Source of the DNA: Elusimicrobiota bacterium
GTDB taxonomy: Bacteria; Elusimicrobiota; Elusimicrobia; UBA1565
DNA length: 14,010 bases
Direction: 5' to 3'
Assembly (NCBI GenBank): GCA_003450735.1
Contig: DMEZ01000059.1
Coordinates: forward strand, 9,535 to 23,544
In this document: in pieces, positions 1 to 7,106 of the stretch
Position numbering within the stretch: position 1 is the stretch's first letter
How the letters are laid out: each line of letters starts with the position of its first letter
The notes under the pieces: model-generated
The model's input: only the letters and a program-made list of their open reading frames with translations
Database searches by the model: none
Told to the model about the DNA's origin: nothing
Position numbers and translations under genes: made by a program

Positions 1-387
1 CTGGCCGCCACCCTGGAAACGGGCCGCGTGCACGCCCAGGGGACCGGGTTCAGCTTCCTCGGCGCGCTCGTGCGGATCATCACGCCCAACGGCGACTTCA
101 AGAACGACGTCGCCATCCTGTGCATCGAGAATCCGAAATCCTCCGAAGTCACGGGCACGGTCTACGACTTGAGGGGAGGCAACGTCTCCGGGATGCTGCG
201 CGAGACCAGCGGTGTCGTTAACACTCCGAGCAAGACTTGCCAGGACACGCATGGCGGCAGCACCTACATCGAGGCGGTGACTTGGAACGGCCGCATGAAC
301 GGATCCGCTGTCGCCAGCGGGGTCTACATCTACCGCATCCAGTCCGAGGACGCCACGGTCACCGGGACCGTGGTGGTGGCGAGGTGA
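1..387 (+). CDS. C-terminal end of a large secreted/surface protein with an Ig-like FlgD/CHU_C-type terminal domain (5' truncated)
   Basis: The reading frame is open from base 1, so the gene starts upstream of the window; an in-frame GTG at 28 is probably internal. The visible 128 residues contain the signature of C-terminal Ig-like domains on secreted proteins: ITPNGDFKND near the start, a TVYDLRGG strand in the middle, then WNGRMNGSAVASGVYIYRI and a final short strand ending VVVAR. The pattern PNGD..ND, then WNGR..G..VASGVY.Y, is known from FlgD Ig-like folds and from gliding/type IX secretion C-terminal domains, where it acts as a sorting or anchoring module. Whether it does so here is inference. 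The stop lies 5 bases before the ATG of the PorV-like gene, so the two are probably cotranscribed and functionally linked. The rest of the protein cannot be judged. Confidence 0.8.
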   Translation: MAATLETGRVHAQGTGFSFLGALVRIITPNGDFKNDVAILCIENPKSSEVTGTVYDLRGGNVSGMLRETSGVVNTPSKTCQDTHGGSTYIEAVTWNGRMNGSAVASGVYIYRIQSEDATVTGTVVVAR

Positions 388-392
388 GTGCC

Positions 393-2393
393 ATGAAAAA
401 CATGAAAAACCTTGTTTTATTGACTCTTCTCGGGATGGCGTGCTACACTCCCGACACCCGGGCAGCCTACGACGACGTGGGAGTCGGCGCCCGCGTGACC
501 GGAATGGGCAACGCCTACACCGCCGTGGCCGATGACGCGTACTCCGTCTACTACAACCCAGCGGGACTGGGGGTGCTGGACCGGGCCCAGCTGGCGACGA
601 CCTACTCGAAGCTGTTCACGGGCCTCTCGGACAACTCGAACCTGCAGAACTCGTACGTGGCCTTCGCCCAGCCCATCGACCAGGGCCGCCAGGGCGGCTA
701 CGGCTTGTCCTGGAACTACTTCACCCTCGACGACCTCTACCGGGAGATGAGCTTCTCGGGCTCCTACGGCCGGCAGGTGTTCGCCGAACAGGTCCCGGCG
801 GGGCTCTACGCCGGCCTCACGGCGAAGTACCTCACCCGCGGCCTCGGCAAGGTTGCGGCGGCCGACAACGCCTTCAACGACACGGGCGTAGCCAACCAGG
901 GGCCGGACCCCGTCCTGCAGAAGGGCTCCAAGTCCAACTTCGACTTCGACCTGGGCTTCCTCTACCGGGTGCGCCCGCGCTTCACCCTGGGCCTGGATGT
1001 CCAGCACCTCTTCGAGCCGAACATCGCCATCTCGGAGAGCGACAGCGATCCGTTGGGCCGCAACATCAAGCTGGGCGCGGCCTACCAGACCGGCTGGACG
1101 ACCTTCTCCTCGGACCTGCAGTTCCTGAAGGCGCCCGACGGGAGCACGGACAAGGTCCTCGTCGCGGCGGCCGAGAAGTGGCTGCCGACCCTCCTGCACG
1201 GCACCTTCGGCGTGCGGGGCTCCATCGGGCTGGGCGACCGCGACTACCGCCAGCTCGCCTTCGGCCTCTCCTACAGGATCTTCCGGATGCAGGTGGACTA
1301 CGGCTTCTCCATCCCGCTCGGGACCGTGTCCGGCACCATGGGCCACCATCGCATGGGCCTCAGCTTCCGCTTCGGCCGCCCGCGCGGCGCGGAGCCCAAG
1401 GTGTCCGAGGCCATCCTCGAGAACCTGCGCGACCTGGCCGACGTCGGGACCCCCGAGTTCCGCGCCCAGGCCGAGGACCTCGCCCTCTACAAGCGCACGG
1501 CCCAGCGCGAGTTCCTGCGCCAGGCCCGCGTGGACACCTCGGAAGGACGCTTCGCGCAGGCCCAGGCGAAGCTCTACCAGGCCCTGAGCTTGAACCCCGG
1601 CGACAAGGCCGTGGCCTCGAGCCACGACCGGATGGCCGTGGTCGCCTCGGTGTTCCCGGAGGTGCTCAACTTCCGCGCCGACGCCGGCGAGGCGGCCCTC
1701 TATGAGGGCGCCCTGGACTTCGTCGCCGCCAAGGACGCGGACGCCCTGCGCAAGCTCGCCTACGCCCAGAGCCTCAACCCGGCCGACGAACGCTACGAGA
1801 AGCTGCTCCAGGCCGTCGAGAACAAGACGGGCGTCGCGCGCGCCGCGGCGCCGGCGGCCCCGGCCGCGGCTCCGACGCTGGGCAAGGAGAAGGTGGTGGC
1901 GGCGAGCCTGGCCCTCATGGAGGTCGCGCTGCGCGACGGCGACTACGACAAGGTCGTCAAGCTGGCCAAGGAGGTCCTCGACATCTCGCCGGAGAACGTG
2001 CTCGCCAACAAGCGCATGGCCACGGCCTTCTACGCCAAGAAGGACTACCCGAAGGCGCTCAAGCACCTGCGGCTCGCCTACCGGCACGAGCCGGAGCCCG
2101 CCGCCAAGAGCGCCCTCAAGTCCTACATCGAGGCGATGGTCTCGCTGATGGACCGCGTCGCCCGCGAGGCCGCCCCGGCCCCCGCCGTCGAGAAGCCCTC
2201 CAAGCCGGCGGGCGTCTCGCCCCTCGAGGTGCAGCGGATGTACGAGGCCGGCGTCGACCTCTACGCGCAGGGCCGCCTGAGCGAGGCGGCGAACATGTTC
2301 CAGCGCATCCTGGAGATCGATCCGCAGAACGCCTCGGCCCGCCGCGCCCAGCAGCGCGTGCAGGCCGACATCCTCCAGGGAGGGACGCGTTGA
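393..2393 (+). CDS. PorV/FadL-like outer-membrane beta-barrel protein fused to C-terminal TPR repeats
   Basis: The 666-residue product starts at ATG 393, preceded by GAGGTGA with good spacing; reading frame further upstream lies inside the previous gene. Residues 1-24 form a Sec signal peptide, with likely cleavage after TRA. The mature N-terminus GVGARVTGMGNAYTAVADD followed by SVYYNPAGL is the hallmark of the PorV/PorQ and FadL-like families, whose N-terminus sits in the barrel lumen. Alternating aromatic/polar strands continue to about residue 328 and end at MGLSFRFGRP. Helical repeats follow (about 345-480), then an Ala/Pro linker (about 484-494), then TPR-like repeats at about 495-580 and 611-666 that should be periplasmic. 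PorV proteins are normally about 380-400 residues, so the TPR half is an addition. The next gene overlaps by 4 bp. In type IX secretion PorV shuttles CTD proteins to the surface; the neighbouring CTD-like gene is consistent with that role but does not prove it. Confidence 0.85.
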   Translation: MKNMKNLVLLTLLGMACYTPDTRAAYDDVGVGARVTGMGNAYTAVADDAYSVYYNPAGLGVLDRAQLATTYSKLFTGLSDNSNLQNSYVAFAQPIDQGRQGGYGLSWNYFTLDDLYREMSFSGSYGRQVFAEQVPAGLYAGLTAKYLTRGLGKVAAADNAFNDTGVANQGPDPVLQKGSKSNFDFDLGFLYRVRPRFTLGLDVQHLFEPNIAISESDSDPLGRNIKLGAAYQTGWTTFSSDLQFLKAPDGSTDKVLVAAAEKWLPTLLHGTFGVRGSIGLGDRDYRQLAFGLSYRIFRMQVDYGFSIPLGTVSGTMGHHRMGLSFRFGRPRGAEPKVSEAILENLRDLADVGTPEFRAQAEDLALYKRTAQREFLRQARVDTSEGRFAQAQAKLYQALSLNPGDKAVASSHDRMAVVASVFPEVLNFRADAGEAALYEGALDFVAAKDADALRKLAYAQSLNPADERYEKLLQAVENKTGVARAAAPAAPAAAPTLGKEKVVAASLALMEVALRDGDYDKVVKLAKEVLDISPENVLANKRMATAFYAKKDYPKALKHLRLAYRHEPEPAAKSALKSYIEAMVSLMDRVAREAAPAPAVEKPSKPAGVSPLEVQRMYEAGVDLYAQGRLSEAANMFQRILEIDPQNASARRAQQRVQADILQGGTR

Positions 2394-3757
2394 AGATCCG
2401 CGCCAAGCTGTCTTTGCTCGTCGCGGGGCTCTTCACCGTCTCCCTGGGGGTGCTGGGCTGGAGCCTCGTCGCCCTGCAGAAGCGGCACATGGCCTACGAC
2501 AACGCCGACCGGGTGGCCATCGTCATGAACTCGGTCGAGCGGGCGGCCCGGGACGCCCTCCTTCAGAAGGATGACGTCCTGCTCGTGAGCTACGTGAAGT
2601 TCCTCCAGCTCCAGTACCCGGTGCTGGCCTACTGCCGCATCCGCTGGGTGAGCGCCTCGGGCGTCCGCTCGCTCATGGTCGGCTCGGAAGGGGCGGCCTC
2701 CCTCACGGAGCGCACCACGCTGGTCCGCGACCCCATGGACGGCACGAGGAAGGTGACCTTGGCCGTGGGCATCGACCAGGGGAAGCTGCAGGAGCGCATC
2801 GACGACGAGATGCGGCGCCTGACCCGGGACCTCCTGCGCCTCTTCGGCATCGCCATCATCGTGGCCGTGCTCTTCGCGGACTGGTTCGCGCGCCGCCTCA
2901 CCCGTCCCCTGGCCGCCCTCTCCGACGCCGCGGCCCAGATCGCCAAGGGCAAGCTGGACGTGCGCCTGCAGTGGAGCTCGAAGGACGAGATCGGGGCCCT
3001 GGTGGAGGGCTTCAACCATATGTCCGAGCGGCTCGAGGACCTCGACCAGCTCAAGCGCGACTTCGTCTCCTCGGTCACGCACGAGCTGCGCTCCCCGCTC
3101 GGGGCCATCGAGTCGTTCCTCAACCTCATCGAGAGCAAGTCCGCCAACGGGCAGGCGGCGAACTCTCCGCAGGTGTGGGAGTACTTCGGGCGCATCAAGG
3201 CGAACGTCCGCCGCCTCTCCGGGTTCATCAACGACCTCCTCGACGTGGCCAAGATCGAGCGGGGCAAGATGGAGTGCCAGCTCAAACCCATGAAGATCCA
3301 GGAGGTCGCCGACGAAGTGACGCAGTTCTTCGAGGCGAAGTGCAAGGAGCAGGGCGTCGCCCTCGCCAACCGCCTCGAGCCGAACACCCCCGAGATCCAG
3401 GGCGATCCGGAGCGCCTGCGGCAGGTGCTCGTGAACCTGATCTCCAACGCGCTGAAGTTCACCCCGGCCGGGGGCCACGTCTGGATCCAGGGAGAGTCCT
3501 ACCGCGAGGGCGGCCAGCGCTACCTCGAGCTCGCCGTGGCGGACACGGGGCGCGGGATGGACGAGGAGGACCTCCGCAGGCTCTTCCAGAAGTTCCAGCA
3601 GGGCAAGAACGTCCAGCCCGGCGTTGCGGGGCCCAAGGGGACGGGGCTCGGGCTCTTCATCGTGAAGTCGATCGTCGAGTCGCACGGCGGGAAGGTGAGC
3701 GTGAGGTCGGCGCCCGGCAAGGGCACGCAGTTCCTTTTCAACCTGAGGATGGTCTAG
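2390..3757 (+). CDS. Membrane sensor histidine kinase (HAMP-HisKA-HATPase_c)
   Basis: The 455-residue kinase starts at TTG 2390, which overlaps the previous stop as TTGA; AGGGAGGGA just upstream serves as ribosome binding site, so translation is probably coupled. Order of parts: TM1 (about 8-28), an extracytoplasmic sensor segment (about 31-145) with no fold I recognise, TM2 (about 148-166), HAMP (about 167-220), then HisKA with the H-box SVTHELRSP and phospho-acceptor His231. The ATPase domain carries the N-box (VLVNLISNALKFTP), G1 (DTGRGM), F-box (LFQKF) and G2 (GTGLGLFIVKSIVESHGG). All catalytic motifs look intact, so it should autophosphorylate and pass phosphate to the receiver encoded 8 bp downstream. 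Its stimulus is unknown; the adjacent barrel/TPR gene suggests envelope or secretion status, which is inference. Confidence 0.93.
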   Translation: MKIRAKLSLLVAGLFTVSLGVLGWSLVALQKRHMAYDNADRVAIVMNSVERAARDALLQKDDVLLVSYVKFLQLQYPVLAYCRIRWVSASGVRSLMVGSEGAASLTERTTLVRDPMDGTRKVTLAVGIDQGKLQERIDDEMRRLTRDLLRLFGIAIIVAVLFADWFARRLTRPLAALSDAAAQIAKGKLDVRLQWSSKDEIGALVEGFNHMSERLEDLDQLKRDFVSSVTHELRSPLGAIESFLNLIESKSANGQAANSPQVWEYFGRIKANVRRLSGFINDLLDVAKIERGKMECQLKPMKIQEVADEVTQFFEAKCKEQGVALANRLEPNTPEIQGDPERLRQVLVNLISNALKFTPAGGHVWIQGESYREGGQRYLELAVADTGRGMDEEDLRRLFQKFQQGKNVQPGVAGPKGTGLGLFIVKSIVESHGGKVSVRSAPGKGTQFLFNLRMV

Positions 3758-3765
3758 GAGGCCCT

Positions 3766-4143
3766 ATGGCGGCTCGAGTTCTGGTCGTGGACGACGAGGA
3801 GGATTTCCGGATCATCATCCAGGACATCCTGGAGACGGCCGGCTACGCGGTCCAGCTGGCTTCCGACGGCCAGGACGGCCTCTCGAAAGCCGCCCAGGCC
3901 CGCCCCGACGCCATCCTCGTGGACTGGATGATGCCCAAGATGGACGGGCAGACCTTCGTGCAGGCTCTGCGCCGGGAGCCCGCCTTGCTCGGCGTCCCGG
4001 TCATCATGCTCACGGTCAAGCAGACGGCCGACGACGAGCTCGAGGCTCTCCACTTCGGCGTGGACGATTTCATCGTGAAGCCCTTCAAGTCGGAGGACCT
4101 GCTCGCGCGGCTGCGCGCGGTTTTGCGGCGGGCCAAGTCCTGA
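3766..4143 (+). CDS. Single-domain response regulator (CheY-like receiver)
   Basis: This 125-residue protein is a complete receiver domain with no output domain. The start is ATG 3766 with a strong AGGAGG four bases upstream. Acidic residues D9 and D10 bind Mg2+, D53 in ILVDWMMPKMDG is the phospho-acceptor, T83 is the switch threonine and K105 in VKPF is the conserved lysine. It lies directly after the histidine kinase and is its probable partner. With no DNA-binding or enzymatic domain it must act by protein contact or as a phosphorelay intermediate, so the final output is encoded elsewhere. The type IX regulator PorX also starts with a receiver but carries a large extra domain that is absent here. 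Confidence 0.93.
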   Translation: MAARVLVVDDEEDFRIIIQDILETAGYAVQLASDGQDGLSKAAQARPDAILVDWMMPKMDGQTFVQALRREPALLGVPVIMLTVKQTADDELEALHFGVDDFIVKPFKSEDLLARLRAVLRRAKS

Positions 4144-4150
4144 GCATCCC

Positions 4151-4720
4151 GTGCGCCTCTTCTTCGCCTTGCCGCTCCCCGAGCGCCCGCGCGGCGCGCT
4201 GGCCGCGGCGGCCAAGGCCCTCTGCGCCTGCGGAGCGGACGCGAAGTGGGTCCGGCCGGAGGCGATGCACCTGACCCTGGCCTTCCTAGGCGAAGTCCCC
4301 CCCGCGCGCCTCGACGCCCTGCGCCGCTCGGGAGGAGCCGCGGCGTCGGACTGCCCTCCCTTCCGGCTGGCCTTGCGCGGGCTGGGGGCCTTCCCGTCCT
4401 GGGAGCGGCCGCGCGTGCTCTGGGCCGGGCTCTCTTCCGGGGCCGACGAGTGCCGCCGGCTGGAGGCGGCCCTGCGGCGGGCCCTCCTGGCCGAAGGCTT
4501 CAAGCTGGAAGACCGCCCCTTCGAGCCCCACGTGACGCTCGCCCGCCTGCGCGCCCCCAGGGCCGCGAAAGCCTTGGCCGAGGCGGCCGCGCCTTGGGGG
4601 GCACCCGAGCTCTGGCCCGAGGCCGAGAGAGCGGAGGCCTTCGAGCTCGTCGAGAGCCGTCTGCGGCCCGAGGGCCCGGACTACCAGACGGCGGCCCGCT
4701 TCCCGCTGGGGTTCTCGTGA
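4151..4720 (+). CDS. thpR: RNA 2',3'-cyclic phosphodiesterase (2H phosphoesterase, ThpR/LigT)
   Basis: The 189-residue protein begins MRLFFALPLP, typical of the ThpR/LigT family, and has both catalytic H-x-T-x motifs of 2H phosphoesterases: HLTL at residues 40-43 and HVTL at residues 127-130. Family members hydrolyse 2',3'-cyclic phosphate ends of RNA to 2'-phosphomonoesters and can join tRNA halves in vitro. Length matches the family. The start is GTG 4151, seven bases after the receiver's stop; there is no clear Shine-Dalgarno, so re-initiation after the upstream stop is likely. It is cytoplasmic, and its placement behind a two-component system is probably incidental operon packing. The stop overlaps the next start as GTGA. 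Confidence 0.9.
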   Translation: MRLFFALPLPERPRGALAAAAKALCACGADAKWVRPEAMHLTLAFLGEVPPARLDALRRSGGAAASDCPPFRLALRGLGAFPSWERPRVLWAGLSSGADECRRLEAALRRALLAEGFKLEDRPFEPHVTLARLRAPRAAKALAEAAAPWGAPELWPEAERAEAFELVESRLRPEGPDYQTAARFPLGFS

Positions 4721-5679
4721 AGGCCCGCCTCGCCGCCGCTTGCGCCGCGCTGCTTCTCGCCCTTTTGCTCGTCCCCCTCCTGCTTCCGCCGGGCCCCGAG
4801 GTGCGCGTCGATGTCCGGGCCGGGATGGGAGCTTCGGGCGTCGCCCGGCTCCTGAAGAGGGAAGGCGTCATCTTCTCTTCCCTCCTTTTCAAGGCCGCGG
4901 CACGGGCGACCCGCTCGGAGCAGAAGCTCAAGCCCGGGGTCTACCTCCTGCGCAAGCGGATGGGGACGATGGCGGCCCTGCGCTGGCTGAAGGAGGGCCG
5001 CAGCGAGCAGCAGAAGGTCGTCATCCCGGAAGGCTTCATGGCCGCTCAGATCGCCTCCCGCCTCCACGAAGCGGGCGTCACGGACCGGACGGCCTTCATG
5101 GATTACGTGCGGGAGAACAACCTCGAAGGCTTCCTGTTCCCCTCCGCCTATTTCTTCAACCGGGGCCTCCCGGCGGAGGAGGTGGCCCACCACATGCACA
5201 TGAACTTCCGGCGCTTCGTGGAGCCGGAGTTCGTCCGTGCCGCCCAGAGCCGGTTCACCCTCCCGCAGGTCGTCGCGCTGGCTTCCATCGTCCAGCGGGA
5301 GGCGCGCCTCATCTCCGAGATGCCGATGATCGCCGCGGTCTACCGCAACCGGCTGGAGCGGCGCATGCGCCTGCAGGCCGACCCGACCGTGCAGTACGCC
5401 CTGGGCAAGGACACCGGCGAGTGGGAGCGCGCCCTCAGCCGCGCCGACCTGGCCGATCCCTCCAAGTACAACACCTACGTCCACTTCGGCCTGCCGCCCG
5501 GCCCCATCTGCAGCCCCGGCGTGGACGCCGTCCGGGCCGTGTTCTATCCCGCCTCCACGGACGCGCTGTATTTCGTCGCCGACAACACCGGCGGCCACGT
5601 CTTCAGCCGCACCCTCGACGAGCACACCAACGCCCGCAACCGCATCCGCCGCCTCGCCCGGAGCCGGAAGGGCGGGTAG
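4717..5679 (+). CDS. mltG: Endolytic murein transglycosylase MltG (YceG family)
   Basis: This 320-residue single-pass inner-membrane enzyme cleaves nascent glycan strands of peptidoglycan and is thought to set strand ends. It starts at GTG 4717 inside a GTGA overlap with thpR. Residues 4-26 are a very hydrophobic TM anchor. A LysM-like region follows (about 28-95), then the YceG catalytic domain with IPEGFMAAQIASRL, the catalytic Glu195 in LASIVQREA (E. coli has LASIVEKE), the ADPTVQYALG segment and YNTYVHFGLPPGPICSPG near the end. All are family signatures and length is near the usual 330-340. It is the last gene of the plus-strand run; its stop codon forms part of a palindrome and a promoter follows. 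Confidence 0.95.
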   Translation: MKARLAAACAALLLALLLVPLLLPPGPEVRVDVRAGMGASGVARLLKREGVIFSSLLFKAAARATRSEQKLKPGVYLLRKRMGTMAALRWLKEGRSEQQKVVIPEGFMAAQIASRLHEAGVTDRTAFMDYVRENNLEGFLFPSAYFFNRGLPAEEVAHHMHMNFRRFVEPEFVRAAQSRFTLPQVVALASIVQREARLISEMPMIAAVYRNRLERRMRLQADPTVQYALGKDTGEWERALSRADLADPSKYNTYVHFGLPPGPICSPGVDAVRAVFYPASTDALYFVADNTGGHVFSRTLDEHTNARNRIRRLARSRKGG

Positions 5680-5705
5680 GACCTTGGTCCTAGGTTCGTT
5701 CTAGG
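5677..5705. repeat. Cluster of small palindromes around TAGG/CCTA at the mltG stop
   Basis: TAGGACC-TT-GGTCCTA (5677-5692) is a perfect 7-bp inverted repeat that begins with the mltG stop codon. It overlaps a second inverted repeat, CCTAG-7 nt-CTAGG (5689-5705). TAGG occurs at 5677, 5691 and 5702, the last two 11 bp apart (about one helical turn), and TAGGTCC recurs at 5751-5757 just before the amylase ATG. No T-run follows, so this is not a classic intrinsic terminator. A regulator-binding site is possible; the function is unknown. Confidence 0.4.
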
Positions 5706-5739
5706 CCCAATACCCCTACCCGCGCGGGCCCGAAAGGCC

Positions 5740-5757
5740 TATAATACGCGTAGGTCC
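5740..5757 (+). promoter_or_regulatory. Promoter of the amylase operon: perfect -10 box very close to the start codon
   Basis: TATAAT at 5740-5745 is a perfect sigma70-type -10 in otherwise GC-rich sequence. Transcription would start near 5752, leaving a leader of about 6 nt before ATG 5758, too short for a normal Shine-Dalgarno. I see no good -35 at the expected distance (about 5717-5722, GC-rich), so an activator or an atypical upstream contact may be used. A weak hairpin GGCC-CGAAA-GGCC (5727-5739) lies directly upstream of the box. Confidence 0.55.
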
Positions 5758-7095
5758 ATGCGAAGAACGATCCCCCTCCTCCTAGCGCTTGCGCTGAGCG
5801 CTTTCACCGTTTATGCGGAAGAGAAGGCCTCTCCGGCCCTGAGCCAGCTCGTAGAGAGCTCTCGCGGCGCCGCGCCGGACGTCCCCGAAGCAGCCGGCGC
5901 CCCGATCAAGCTCGCCGCGGCTTCAAGGAAGGCCGGCTCCTCCGGAGCCGTCATGCTCCAGGGCTTCCACTGGGAATCCCACCAGGCCTATCCCTGGTGG
6001 GGCATCCTCTCCTCCAAGGCGTCCGCCATCGCCGCGGCGGGCGTCGACATCGTCTGGTTCCCTCCGTCCTCGGAGGCGCAGAGCGACGAGGGCTATCTGC
6101 CCAGCCGCCTCTACGTGCAGACCTCCCGCTACGGGACGCAGGACCAGCTCAAGAAGGCCATCTCCTCCCTGCACTCCAACGGCGTGAAGGCCATCGCGGA
6201 CATGGTGCTCAACCACCGGGTGGGGACCAAGGACTGGGGCGATTTCACCGAGCCGGCCTGGGGCCCCGAGTCCGTCTGCGGAGACGACGAGTGGGTCGGC
6301 GCGCGGGGCGGCCGCGACACGGGCAAGGGCTTCCACGCCGGCCGCGACATCGACCACGCCAACCCCGTGGTCCAGAAGAGCGTCGCCGAATGGATGAACT
6401 GGCTGCGCAAGGACATCGGCTACGACGGCTGGCGCTACGATTACGTGCGGGGCTTCGCCTCCAAGCACCTGGCCCAGTACCATGACGCGACCTCCCCCTC
6501 CTTCGCGGTGGGCGAGGTCTGGGACGATTTCGACTCCGGGAACCCCGACGCCCACCGCCAGAAGCTCTGCGACTGGCTGGACTCCATGGGCGGGCGCTCC
6601 TCGGTGTTCGACTTCACGACCAAGGCCCTGCTCCAGCAGGCCGTGAGTTCCGGCGAGTACTGGCGGCTGGGCGACCGGCAGGGCAAGCCCGCCGGCCTCA
6701 TCGGCTGGTGGCCGGCCAAGGCCGTCACCTTCCTCGACAACCACGACACGGGGGCGAGCACCGGAGGGCCCGGGCAGAACCTGTGGCCCTTCCCGGGCGA
6801 CAAGATCATGCAGGGCTACGCCTACATCCTGACGCACCCCGGCGTGCCCTGCCTCTACTGGCCCCACCTCTTCGACTGGGGCCTCTACGACCAGCTCAAA
6901 GCCCTCGGGCAGCTGCGCCAGGCCGCCGGCATCACCTCGACGAGCTCCGTGCAGATCCTCGCGGCCGACGGGTCCAAGTACGCGGCCATCGTCGGCGGGA
7001 AGCTGGCGGTGAAGATCGGGCCCGGCTCCTGGTCTCCGGGCGAAGGCTGGTCCTTGTCGGCTTACGGCAAGGACTACGCCGTCTGGTCGAAGTAG
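5758..7095 (+). CDS. Secreted alpha-amylase of plant type (GH13, subfamily 6-like)
   Basis: The 445-residue enzyme should hydrolyse internal alpha-1,4 bonds of starch or glycogen outside the cytoplasm. Residues 1-20 are a signal peptide (cleavage after VYA), then a low-complexity linker to about 62. The catalytic barrel starts at VMLQGFHWES. GH13 motifs are intact: DMVLNH, then GWRYDYVRG with nucleophile D228, VGEVWD with acid/base E253, and FLDNHDTG with D330. The whole domain follows barley-type amylase almost segment by segment: IVWFPPSSEAQSDEGYLPSRLY, DAHRQ, GLIGWWPAKAVTFLDNHDTG and WPFPGDKIMQGYAYILTHPG. The tryptophan pair W317-W318 corresponds to the plant starch-granule surface site, and the C-terminal sheet domain ends KDYAVWSK as in plants. 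It is first in an operon with the membrane protein 11 bp downstream. The family call is strong; the subfamily is from memory of barley sequences. Confidence 0.95.
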   Translation: MRRTIPLLLALALSAFTVYAEEKASPALSQLVESSRGAAPDVPEAAGAPIKLAAASRKAGSSGAVMLQGFHWESHQAYPWWGILSSKASAIAAAGVDIVWFPPSSEAQSDEGYLPSRLYVQTSRYGTQDQLKKAISSLHSNGVKAIADMVLNHRVGTKDWGDFTEPAWGPESVCGDDEWVGARGGRDTGKGFHAGRDIDHANPVVQKSVAEWMNWLRKDIGYDGWRYDYVRGFASKHLAQYHDATSPSFAVGEVWDDFDSGNPDAHRQKLCDWLDSMGGRSSVFDFTTKALLQQAVSSGEYWRLGDRQGKPAGLIGWWPAKAVTFLDNHDTGASTGGPGQNLWPFPGDKIMQGYAYILTHPGVPCLYWPHLFDWGLYDQLKALGQLRQAAGITSTSSVQILAADGSKYAAIVGGKLAVKIGPGSWSPGEGWSLSAYGKDYAVWSK

Positions 7096-7106
7096 ACCCC
7101 GCGTCC

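Noticed and set aside
420..449. Promoter-like TTGACT, 18 bp, extended -10 TGCTACACT inside the PorV signal-peptide codons
   Set aside because: It lies within coding sequence whose AT-rich start is explained by initiation and signal-peptide codons, and nothing begins just downstream.
393..464. Lipoprotein signal (LLGMAC) in the PorV-like protein
   Set aside because: Gly at -3 and Met at -2 do not fit a lipobox, and the family has a free mature N-terminus; TRA-A cleavage fits better.
417..2087. Long minus-strand open frame opposite the PorV-like gene
   Set aside because: The plus strand has a ribosome site, signal peptide and family motifs; the antisense product shows none.
2261..3685. 474-codon minus-strand open frame opposite the histidine kinase
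   Set aside because: It is fully covered by a kinase with every conserved box; the composition is typical of a GC shadow.
3766..4143. PorX (type IX secretion regulator)
   Set aside because: PorX carries a large C-terminal phosphodiesterase-like domain; this protein stops after the receiver.
5677..5705. Intrinsic terminator after mltG
   Set aside because: The inverted repeats are short and no T-run follows on either strand.
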